DNA of 37,341 bases, taken from the NCBI GenBank assembly GCA_937892395.1, contig CALAGJ010000188.1, positions 1-37,341 of the forward strand, given 5' to 3'. Shown here one piece after another: positions 1 to 6,735 of the stretch. Each line of letters opens with the position of its first letter. Within the stretch, counting starts at the first letter, position 1. Source of the stretch: an uncultured Parafilimonas sp. GTDB taxonomy: Bacteria; Bacteroidota; Bacteroidia; Chitinophagales; Chitinophagaceae. The notes under the pieces are model-generated. The model was given only the letters and a program-made list of their open reading frames with translations. It was not told the origin of the DNA and did not search any database. The translations under genes were made by a program, and so were the position numbers.

Positions 1-450
1 TACATTTTGTGTATTTCCCACCGAAATCCCTCGAGTGATGCTTCCCGTTTTTTGAATTCCTGGAGTCACAAGTAATTGTTCTCTTTTTTCAGGAAGTCGA
101 GCGACTAAAAAATTACTATCAAAATAATAGGTTGAATCATACTCGCTTCTTTTACGATGGTAAAAAGGCTGAGAAAAATTAAATGGAAAAACTTGATAAC
201 AAATAAATACAGAATCGATAGCGGAAGAGGTTTGAACCGTAATTTGATTTTGATTTATATTGTATAAAATAGAAATACTCGAATCAATAGGAGAAATAAC
301 TTGAAAACTACCAGGTTGAATGCTCAACGTATCGATGCCCACAGAACGATTCATGGTTTTAACCCATTTACATCGTTGACTCATCCATTGAGCTTGAGCA
401 GCGATTATAGTTGAAAATAGAAACGATCCTATTAGAAGCGTTCGGAGCAT
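1..450 (-). CDS. Exported protein, N-terminal 150 residues (runs off the left edge)
   Basis: This reading frame is open from an ATG at 448-450 to the first base of the window, so only the first 150 residues are present. The N-terminus (MLRTLLIGSFLFSTIIAAQA) is a good signal peptide, so the product is exported. The visible part is rich in Ser, Gln, Tyr and Phe. Around residues 134-148 it carries GSITRGISVGNTQNV, which resembles a motif I associate with the start of large, uncharacterised outer-membrane proteins of Bacteroidota; that assignment is from memory and is inference. Arg and Ser codons look different from the rest of the window, with frequent CGA and TCG. The gene is divergent from the tRNA-Arg gene to its right. 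The missing C-terminal part would decide the family. Confidence 0.6.
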   Translation of the reverse strand, partial: MLRTLLIGSFLFSTIIAAQAQWMSQRCKWVKTMNRSVGIDTLSIQPGSFQVISPIDSSISILYNINQNQITVQTSSAIDSVFICYQVFPFNFSQPFYHRKRSEYDSTYYFDSNFLVARLPEKREQLLVTPGIQKTGSITRGISVGNTQNV

Positions 451-578
451 TCGAGTAGCATTACGTTCTAAAGTTAGTAATTTCACACGATGAGGCGACA
501 AAGACTGACATTATTATATACGGAAAACAGCTCATACAAGAAGAACTATTCATCAAAATTTATAAATTTGTATCAAGC

Positions 579-650
579 GGCTTCGTAGTTCAATGGATAG
601 AATAGGAGTTTCCTAAACTCTAGATCCAGGTTCGATTCCTGGTGAGACCA
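579..650 (+). tRNA. tRNA-Arg (anticodon CCT)
   Basis: A 72-nt cloverleaf can be folded by hand. The anticodon stem is GGAGT/ACTCT around loop TTCCTAA, placing CCT at 612-614. The T arm is CCAGG-TTCGATT-CCTGG (626-642), and the acceptor stem ends at 649 with discriminator A650. The acceptor stem has one C-A mismatch (581/647) and two G-T pairs. CCA is not encoded. The tRNA would read the AGG arginine codon. It stands alone between a partial exported-protein gene and the GT9 gene. Confidence 0.88.
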
Positions 651-689
651 CTTCTTATATTCATTCCCTGCCCTTACCATTCCCCATTT

Positions 690-1688
690 TTACTCTATCA
701 CCTTTCGAATGAGTGCATTTACATCAATTTCATATGCACAATTAAAATGTTTTAATGGGCAAGCTTTTTTACCATGTAACCCGCAAGGTCGGCAGCTTAA
801 ATTTTCTTTCACCTCTGCAATAAATTGTATAGAACTTCTTGGTCCAAATCCAAAATAAGGCATTGTACTACAATAAAAAGCCGTTACAGGTGCATTCATG
901 GCGCTGGCCAAATGCATGGGCGCACTATCATTTACAAAATTCATCTGCGCATCCTTCATCAATGCAGCAGAACCCAATAAATGGAACCTGCCACATAAAT
1001 TCTCAATATGTTTATGTTCAGATAATTTTATGATGCCATTTGCCAATTCCTTATCATCTGGCCCGCCAAGTAAATAAATCTGCACATCTTTTGGTAATGA
1101 ATGTATTAATTCTACCCATTTTACAATCGGCCATTGCTTAGTAAACCATACCGAAGCAGGCGATATAGTATAATAGGTTTTTGATTTGAATGGAGCAGTA
1201 TCTGCATAGTCTTTTTCGGATGGATATAATTTTACAGGTGCCGCAGATTCACTTACAAAATCCTGTAATAATGCATGATTGCGTTCTACTTCGTGTAGTG
1301 GATTTTTGGCTGTGCCAATTACATGTTTTATTTTTTTTGTAAACAATATACTCAGTGGATTTTTGGAAAACCCAATTGTATAGGCTGCACCCGAAAAAGC
1401 AGTGATAATGCCTGTGGCAAAAAATCGTTGTACATTTATCACTGCATCATATTGTTCGGCCCTTACTTGCTTAAAGATTTGCCAAAGATTTTTGTACTTG
1501 TTTTTCTTTTTATCCCAAATAAATAAATGATGAATCAAGGGATGGTTGGTGAGTAAGGCTTCATTTCCTTTGCGCAGCAGAAAATCTATCTGTGCATTAG
1601 GATATGCTGCATGCAAATTTTCTAATAATGGCGTAGCTAAAATTACATCCCCAATAAATGCTGTTTGTATAATCAGAAATTTTTTCAA
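690..1688 (-). CDS. Glycosyltransferase family 9 (heptosyltransferase-like)
   Basis: The 332-residue protein resembles ADP-heptose:LPS heptosyltransferases (GT9, GT-B fold), which add sugars to the lipopolysaccharide core at the inner membrane. The start reads KKFLIIQTAFIGDVILATP, the classic GT9 N-terminus. A C-terminal region (about residues 245-285) contains GRFHLLGSAALMKDAQMNFVNDSAP followed by the M-H-L-A-S-A nucleotide-sugar loop seen in the family. The frame is open further upstream to 1769, but that would overlap dapD and add 27 unrelated residues. I therefore place the start at a TTG (1686-1688), where the family homology begins. A TAnnTTTG-like box (TATCTTTG, 1694-1701, minus strand) ends only five bases before this TTG, so the transcript may be nearly leaderless. 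The gene is divergent from dapD. The exact sugar substrate cannot be told. Confidence 0.85.
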   Translation of the reverse strand: MKKFLIIQTAFIGDVILATPLLENLHAAYPNAQIDFLLRKGNEALLTNHPLIHHLFIWDKKKNKYKNLWQIFKQVRAEQYDAVINVQRFFATGIITAFSGAAYTIGFSKNPLSILFTKKIKHVIGTAKNPLHEVERNHALLQDFVSESAAPVKLYPSEKDYADTAPFKSKTYYTISPASVWFTKQWPIVKWVELIHSLPKDVQIYLLGGPDDKELANGIIKLSEHKHIENLCGRFHLLGSAALMKDAQMNFVNDSAPMHLASAMNAPVTAFYCSTMPYFGFGPRSSIQFIAEVKENLSCRPCGLHGKKACPLKHFNCAYEIDVNALIRKVIE

Positions 1689-1717
1689 CGGGCCAAAGAT
1701 AAGAGTAGAGCATCCAT

Positions 1718-1725
1718 TATGTTTG
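1718..1725 (+). promoter_or_regulatory. Candidate -7 promoter element for dapD
   Basis: TATGTTTG matches the Bacteroidota -7 consensus TAnnTTTG and lies 16 bases before the dapD start. No good -33 TTTG is seen at the expected distance, so the call rests on one box. Confidence 0.4.
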
Positions 1726-1741
1726 CTGCAAAACAGTGTAA

Positions 1742-2554
1742 ATGGATTTACAACAACAGGTGGCAGCAATATGGAGCAATAGAGAATTGCTCAAAGAGGA
1801 GGCATATCAACAAGTTATACATAGTGTAATTGCTGCAGTGGACAATGGCAGCTTGCGTACTGCATCTCCAACTGAAAGTGGATGGCAGGTAAATGAATGG
1901 GTAAAGCAAGCCATTCTACTCTATTTTGCTATACAACCCATGCAAACATGGGATATGAACCCATTTGAGTTTTATGACAAAATGCTCCTCAAAAAAAATT
2001 ATCAGGCATTGGGCGTAAGAGCTGTGCCACATGCAGTTGCAAGATATGGCGCCTATCTGGCACGAAATGTTGTACTGATGCCCAGTTATGTAAACATTGG
2101 TGCTTATGTAGATGAAGGCACCATGGTAGATACATGGGCCACAGTAGGCAGTTGTGCACAAATAGGTAAGCATGTACACCTGAGTGGCGGTGTAGGTATT
2201 GGAGGTGTGCTGGAGCCTTTGCAAGCCTGCCCGGTTATTATTGAAGATGGATGTTTTATAGGTAGTCGTTGCATTGTAGTAGAAGGGGTGCGAGTTGAAA
2301 AGGAAGCTGTGCTTGGCGCAAATGTGGTACTTACGCAAAGCACAAAAATTATAGATGTAAGCGGGGCTACGCCCACTGAATATAGAGGTGTAGTACCAGC
2401 ACGCAGTGTGGTGATACCCGGTAGTTATACCAAGCAATTTCCCGCAGGTAATTATAATGTGGGCTGCGCCTTAATAATAGGTCAGAGAAAAGCCAGTACC
2501 GATTTAAAGACAAGTCTGAATGATGCATTAAGGGATTTTAATGTGAGTGCATAG
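1742..2554 (+). CDS. dapD: 2,3,4,5-tetrahydropyridine-2,6-dicarboxylate N-succinyltransferase
   Basis: DapD transfers a succinyl group from succinyl-CoA to tetrahydrodipicolinate in the succinylase branch of diaminopimelate and lysine synthesis. It therefore feeds both protein and peptidoglycan synthesis in the cytoplasm. The 270-residue length is normal for the family. The middle of the protein is nearly identical to the well-known enzymes: MPSYVNIGAYVDEGTMVD, then TWATVGSCAQIG, HLSGGVGIGGVLEPLQA and a CFIGSRC turn, which together form the left-handed beta-helix (hexapeptide repeat) and active site. The ATG at 1742 begins MDLQQQVAAIW, consistent with the family N-terminus. The gene is divergent from the GT9 gene and seems to be transcribed alone. 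Confidence 0.96.
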   Translation: MDLQQQVAAIWSNRELLKEEAYQQVIHSVIAAVDNGSLRTASPTESGWQVNEWVKQAILLYFAIQPMQTWDMNPFEFYDKMLLKKNYQALGVRAVPHAVARYGAYLARNVVLMPSYVNIGAYVDEGTMVDTWATVGSCAQIGKHVHLSGGVGIGGVLEPLQACPVIIEDGCFIGSRCIVVEGVRVEKEAVLGANVVLTQSTKIIDVSGATPTEYRGVVPARSVVIPGSYTKQFPAGNYNVGCALIIGQRKASTDLKTSLNDALRDFNVSA

Positions 2555-2650
2555 AAGTATTAGGGAGTATTTCACCGATGCATTTCCTCCATTTACCGAC
2601 CTTATTATATGGATAACCTTTTAACCCTTTTCTTCCCCTTGCATGGCAGA

Positions 2651-2658
2651 TACTTTTG
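2651..2658 (+). promoter_or_regulatory. Candidate -7 promoter element for the LiaF-like gene
   Basis: TACTTTTG fits TAnnTTTG and lies 26 bases upstream of the ATG at 2685. It is followed by an A-rich leader (CAATTAAAAAAATAAAAAA), typical of Bacteroidota translation starts that lack a Shine-Dalgarno. The -33 region is only weakly T-rich. Confidence 0.4.
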
Positions 2659-2684
2659 TGCCATACAATTAAAAAAATAAAAAA

Positions 2685-3434
2685 ATGGAACAAAATCAAA
2701 TTCAAAAGAAAATGTCTGACAATCGTTTTTGGAACGGTGTATTATTATTGGGTATTGGTGGTGTAATGGTGCTGGACAGAATAGTGCCTTGGCTTCCGGA
2801 TTGGGTTACCAGCTGGGAAATGCTCTTGATAGCAATTGGTGTTTTTGTAGGGCTTAAGAGTAATTTTGAATCTAAAGGCTGGATTATACCAATCCTTATA
2901 GGTGGAATTTTTTTAGTGGATGATGTGTTTAATTGGATTGATCTCAGACACTTCACACTACCCATTATTCTTATTGCCATAGGCATTATGTTTATACTAA
3001 ACCCACGTGGCCGCAGGCGTGGTTTTTTTGGAAATAGAAATCGTTTTTTTTCAAATCAACCTGAAGATGCAGAAATAACTTCTGAAACTTATAACAATAC
3101 AGACAATATTGATATCAGCAGTGTATTTGGTGGTTCAAAAAAAGTATTAACCACAAAGAATTTTCAGGGTGGAAATGTGGATTGTTTTATGGGTGGTGCA
3201 GAACTTGATCTATCCCAATGCGATATGCAACAGCCCACTACCATTCATTTATCTATGACCTTTGGTGGATTAAAAATAGTTGTGCCAGCACATTGGAATG
3301 TTCAAAATGATGTAAATGCCATATTTGGTGGTGTGGATGACAAACGCAAAATCTATCCCACATTAGATAACAATAAAACATTGATATTAAAAGGTACTGC
3401 ATTATTTGGCGGAGTAGAAATAAAGAGTTATTAA
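2685..3434 (+). CDS. LiaF-like membrane protein
   Basis: The protein has 249 residues. The N-terminal half (about 15-110) has four hydrophobic segments separated by short loops (VLLLGIGGVMVLDRIV, MLLIAIGVFVGL, WIIPILIGGIFLV, LPIILIAIGIMFIL). This is the pattern of the LiaI/LiaF-like transmembrane region (DUF5668). A basic stretch (RGRRRGFFGNRNR) follows. The C-terminal half (about 140-249) is soluble and has repeated Gly-Gly turns (VFGG, FMGG, FGGL, IFGGV, LFGGVEIK), as in the LiaF C-terminal beta-helix domain. In Firmicutes LiaF restrains a cell-envelope-stress sensor kinase. An analogous role here is only suggested by the LytS/LytTR pair 0.5 kb downstream on the same strand, with a DUF4288 gene between. 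Confidence 0.75.
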   Translation: MEQNQIQKKMSDNRFWNGVLLLGIGGVMVLDRIVPWLPDWVTSWEMLLIAIGVFVGLKSNFESKGWIIPILIGGIFLVDDVFNWIDLRHFTLPIILIAIGIMFILNPRGRRRGFFGNRNRFFSNQPEDAEITSETYNNTDNIDISSVFGGSKKVLTTKNFQGGNVDCFMGGAELDLSQCDMQQPTTIHLSMTFGGLKIVVPAHWNVQNDVNAIFGGVDDKRKIYPTLDNNKTLILKGTALFGGVEIKSY

Positions 3435-3496
3435 TAAAGTGAAAAATCGCCACAGCGAATACTTATCAACGATTAATCATTTCTAAAATTTCTACC

Positions 3497-3850
3497 ATGC
3501 AGTATTATCTTGTAAAATTAGTTTTTCAATTAAAACAGGGCAATCAATTACTCAAGCAGTTTGATGAACAAATCAGGTTATTAACTGCCTCAGATAGTTT
3601 TGAAGTTTTTTTCAAAGCAAGGCAAATAGGACACAAAGAAGAAGATAAACCTACTGAGGCTTTTTCAAAACCGCTACAATGGAAGTTTCTTGATGTTACA
3701 GAAATTGTACCCGTACAACTGCAACAGGATGGAGTAGAATTATTTTCTCAAGTATCTGAAAAAGATATGCATAGTTTTAAACAAGCTGTAAAACACCAAG
3801 CGGCCAGATTATTAGAATTACAATTGCAGCAAGCTAATTTTGCTAATTAA
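3497..3850 (+). CDS. DUF4288 family protein
   Basis: This is a 117-residue soluble protein. It begins MQYYLVKLVFQLKQG and contains the family-like run FDEQIRLLTASDSFEVFFKA, then QWKFLDVTEIVPV. I recognise this as the DUF4288 pattern: a small alpha/beta protein of unknown function common in Bacteroidota. No catalytic residues can be named. The gene lies 62 bases after the LiaF-like gene and 111 bases before the sensor kinase, all on one strand, so co-transcription is possible. The start is an ATG within CTACCATGCAG, with no clear ribosome-binding site. Confidence 0.65.
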   Translation: MQYYLVKLVFQLKQGNQLLKQFDEQIRLLTASDSFEVFFKARQIGHKEEDKPTEAFSKPLQWKFLDVTEIVPVQLQQDGVELFSQVSEKDMHSFKQAVKHQAARLLELQLQQANFAN

Positions 3851-3961
3851 AAATTATTCTATCTGGAAGATTGAGTAGAATTAATTTGATAAAACTATTT
3901 CTTCCCTTATAATCTCTTTTACACCACCTATCTTTTTAGTATAAATAAAAAAGCTCCATCC

Positions 3962-5014
3962 ATGTCATCCATAACAGGCGATAAAAATTTCAGATACTTT
4001 TTTATTATCTGTGCTATAGTTTGGATAGGCATTCGTGGGCTTTTATTATATAATCTTTCAGGCCATGCTGCATCAGCTTTTATAGATGCTTCTATTAGTA
4101 CTGCATTGATTTTTTCTTCCTGCTTTCTTTTGATCAATAACATGCAATATTATTTGCCAAAAACAAAAAAGATTGGGTATGTGCTCATGTTAAGTATGCT
4201 GGTAGGCATTATCAACTTAACTATACAACCGCTATTGTTGCATCTAGTTTTTAGCAATACCAATTATGATATTTGGCAGTTGCCCTCTTTTAGATATATT
4301 AGATTTATTGAAAGCTTTATGATAAGTGCCTGTATTGGTTTTTGGGCCTTATTATGGTATGTCAAAAAAGATCAGGACACATTAATGGCACACCAATCAG
4401 AAACAGAACAATTGGCAAAAGATGCAGAACTGTTTATGCTTCGTCAGCAATTGCAACCACATTTTTTATTTAATAGTTTGAATTCTATCAGTGCATTAAC
4501 AGGGTCTCAACCGGACAAAGCAAGACACATGATTCAGCAGTTGAGTGATTTTCTTCGCAGCACATTAAAGAAAGAAGAAAAGCGCTGGCATAGTTTGCAA
4601 GAAGAGTTATATACCATACAGCTTTATCTTGATATTGAAAAAGTTCGATTTGGTCATCGGCTGCAAACGGAAGTTGATATTCCCGAATCTTGCACCCAAC
4701 TATTCTTGCCGGCTTTAATATTACAACCGTTGGTTGAAAATGCCATAAAACACGGTTTATATGGCCTTACAGGCAATGTACTCATCCATATTGAAGCAGC
4801 ATCAACAACTAATGAATTGCATATATCTGTCAGCAATCCTTTTCTGGAAGACGAACAGCAGGTATCCGCAGGTACGGGCTTTGGTCTAAGCTCCATTCAG
4901 CGCAGATTATTTTTACTTTGTGGCAGACACGATCTGGTATCCACAGCACAGCAGGATTCAATATTTACCGTAAAAATTATTATTCCACAAATACATGAAT
5001 ATTATAATCATTGA
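3962..5014 (+). CDS. LytS-type sensor histidine kinase
   Basis: The 350-residue inner-membrane kinase has about four N-terminal transmembrane helices (roughly residues 11-30, 43-60, 73-95 and 117-135) and a short linker. The His_kinase domain (PF06580 type) has LRQQLQPHFLFNSLNS, with phosphoacceptor His167, and the ATPase domain has the N-box LQPLVENAIKHGL and a GTGFGL G-box. It has almost no periplasmic domain, so it probably senses a membrane or envelope state. Its last 20 bases overlap the start of the LytTR regulator, so translation of the two is likely coupled. The LiaF-like gene upstream may be part of the same envelope-stress system (inference). Confidence 0.92.
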   Translation: MSSITGDKNFRYFFIICAIVWIGIRGLLLYNLSGHAASAFIDASISTALIFSSCFLLINNMQYYLPKTKKIGYVLMLSMLVGIINLTIQPLLLHLVFSNTNYDIWQLPSFRYIRFIESFMISACIGFWALLWYVKKDQDTLMAHQSETEQLAKDAELFMLRQQLQPHFLFNSLNSISALTGSQPDKARHMIQQLSDFLRSTLKKEEKRWHSLQEELYTIQLYLDIEKVRFGHRLQTEVDIPESCTQLFLPALILQPLVENAIKHGLYGLTGNVLIHIEAASTTNELHISVSNPFLEDEQQVSAGTGFGLSSIQRRLFLLCGRHDLVSTAQQDSIFTVKIIIPQIHEYYNH

Positions 5015-5726
5015 TGATGAACCTTTAGCCCAAAGTATTGTGGCAGAATATGTACAAAGCATGCCCGGCACACATATAGTAGCCACTTGTAGCGATGGAT
5101 TTGAGGGTTTAAAAGCCATACAACAACACAAGCCTGATTTAATTTTTTTAGACATTCAAATGCCACGTATCAATGGATTTGAAATGCTTGAATTAGTGGA
5201 ACAAAAACCCGCAGTCATTTTTACTACTGCCTTTGATGAATATGCTATCAAAGCTTTTGAAGCCAATGCCATTGACTATCTGCTAAAACCTTTTAGCAAA
5301 GAAAGATTTGACATAGCTATGCAAAAAGTTTCAAAACAAATGCACAATCCTACAGGCACAGAGGCACTCTTGCAGGATGCAGCGCTACAACCTCAACAAC
5401 AAAACCGTATTGTTGTAAAAGATGGTCATAAAATAAAAATAATACCTACGGCACAAATTCATTATTTGGAAGCTGCGGATGATTACGTCAAGATTGTAAC
5501 AGCAGAAGGTAGTTTTCTCAAGAAAAAAAGAATGGCCGCATTTGAAGCCGGGTTGGATGCACAGCAATTTGTACGCAGTCACCGTTCTTATATTATCAAC
5601 ACCCAACTGATTACCCGTATTGATTTACATGAAAAGGACAGCTACTTAGTAACCCTTAGCACTGGGAAGCAATTACCAGTGAGCAAGACAGGATATGTGA
5701 AACTGAAGCAAATACTTGGGATATAG
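4995..5726 (+). CDS. LytTR-family response regulator
   Basis: The regulator has 243 residues. The receiver domain (1-120) has the acidic pocket Asp7/Asp8, phosphoacceptor Asp53 in FLDIQMP, the FTTAFDEYA stretch and the conserved Lys in YLLKPF. A LytTR DNA-binding domain occupies about 140-243 and includes HYLEAADDYVKI and FVRSHRSYIIN, typical of the family. It is the partner of the LytS-type kinase whose 3' end it overlaps. LytTR regulators bind paired direct repeats upstream of targets; I did not find a convincing pair nearby. The ATG at 4995 starts directly with the receiver domain's first strand (MNIIIIDDEP). Confidence 0.94.
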   Translation: MNIIIIDDEPLAQSIVAEYVQSMPGTHIVATCSDGFEGLKAIQQHKPDLIFLDIQMPRINGFEMLELVEQKPAVIFTTAFDEYAIKAFEANAIDYLLKPFSKERFDIAMQKVSKQMHNPTGTEALLQDAALQPQQQNRIVVKDGHKIKIIPTAQIHYLEAADDYVKIVTAEGSFLKKKRMAAFEAGLDAQQFVRSHRSYIINTQLITRIDLHEKDSYLVTLSTGKQLPVSKTGYVKLKQILGI

Positions 5727-5803
5727 CATATATGGTCTAGATACAAAGAGTGGTCCTACAATAAAAGATATGCTGAAGAAATTTCAATTTGCTTTAGGGA
5801 TTA

Positions 5804-6673
5804 TTATTGAAAAATCCACATAGCTGTTTTTCCCTCTATTTCTAAACTAAGATTGTCACTTACTTTTATCATTGCTTTTTCAAGCGGTTCAGTTAATTCA
5901 ACTTCTATCATTTTTAATGTTGGATAAGGATTGCTGCCTCTACTGCATATTACTTTGAAATTGTTATTGAAATACGTGCCCTCATGGTGTTGCAACCCAA
6001 AACCTGTAAATGATTTTTCAATATTTACATAGCCGCTTTCGGGAAGTGTTAAATAAATAGCACGTATATGGCTAAAGCATTTGGTGAAAGCTTTTTTGCT
6101 TCGCCTTTCTGCATACTGCTGCCATGTTATTTCATTCTTTATTTCCTCTTGTGTAAAACCTGCTGACTGCAATTCTTCGAAGGTGTTTTCCATTATCCAT
6201 GTGGCAAAGTGCTCAACGCTGTCATTCGATGGTAGATAGATAGCATAGTACCAGGGCTGATCTTTTCCATCGCTCTCCATACTTATTATTGTATCAGCCA
6301 GCACAGCATCTGCTGTGCCCGGTTCCCAATGTTTCTTTATTTTCCAGATGTCGCCGGATGTGAGTGTGATAAAACCCAATCCGCAATCCCCCACAACAGC
6401 GCCTTCATAGCTTTGATCAGAGAAAAATTCGATATAACTATTTTTACCATAAAGATATTTTCCGCTCCATGAATCAGTGGCTGTTGTAACCGAACGGCTT
6501 TTTACATCCCCAATCTTTTGATCAATAAAGGCCGAATCAAAAAGATGATTATACGTTACAGAATCAAGCACTATATAAATATGATTCAAAGAAACAGGCG
6601 GCAACTCAATTTGTGCATGCAAGATGGCATTAATAAATAGCAGGAACATAAACAACAAAGCAACCTTTTTCAT
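5804..6673 (-). CDS. Exported DUF5829-like protein
   Basis: I start this 289-residue protein at the ATG at 6671-6673 because it begins a clean signal peptide (MKKVALLFMFLLFINAILHA, cleavage near AQ). The frame is open for 17 more codons upstream, but these are not signal-like. The mature part contains NHIYIVLDSVTYNHLF, SWSGKYLYGKNSYIEFF and FITLTSGDIWKIKKHW, which resemble the DUF5829 family (glyoxalase-like fold, function unknown). That assignment is from memory. The gene follows the S74/T9SS gene on the same strand with 62 bases between them, so both may share a transcript. No catalytic residue can be named. Confidence 0.65.
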   Translation of the reverse strand: MKKVALLFMFLLFINAILHAQIELPPVSLNHIYIVLDSVTYNHLFDSAFIDQKIGDVKSRSVTTATDSWSGKYLYGKNSYIEFFSDQSYEGAVVGDCGLGFITLTSGDIWKIKKHWEPGTADAVLADTIISMESDGKDQPWYYAIYLPSNDSVEHFATWIMENTFEELQSAGFTQEEIKNEITWQQYAERRSKKAFTKCFSHIRAIYLTLPESGYVNIEKSFTGFGLQHHEGTYFNNNFKVICSRGSNPYPTLKMIEVELTEPLEKAMIKVSDNLSLEIEGKTAMWIFQ

Positions 6674-6735
6674 TTTTATAATTTTGTTATATATATGTGC
6701 ATAATGAAAATTAACGGCAAGCAATGTTAGCAGTT

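Noticed and set aside
1916..2437. A 173-codon open frame antisense to dapD
   Set aside because: dapD is unmistakable on the other strand; this frame has no family features and is a by-product of its codon pattern.
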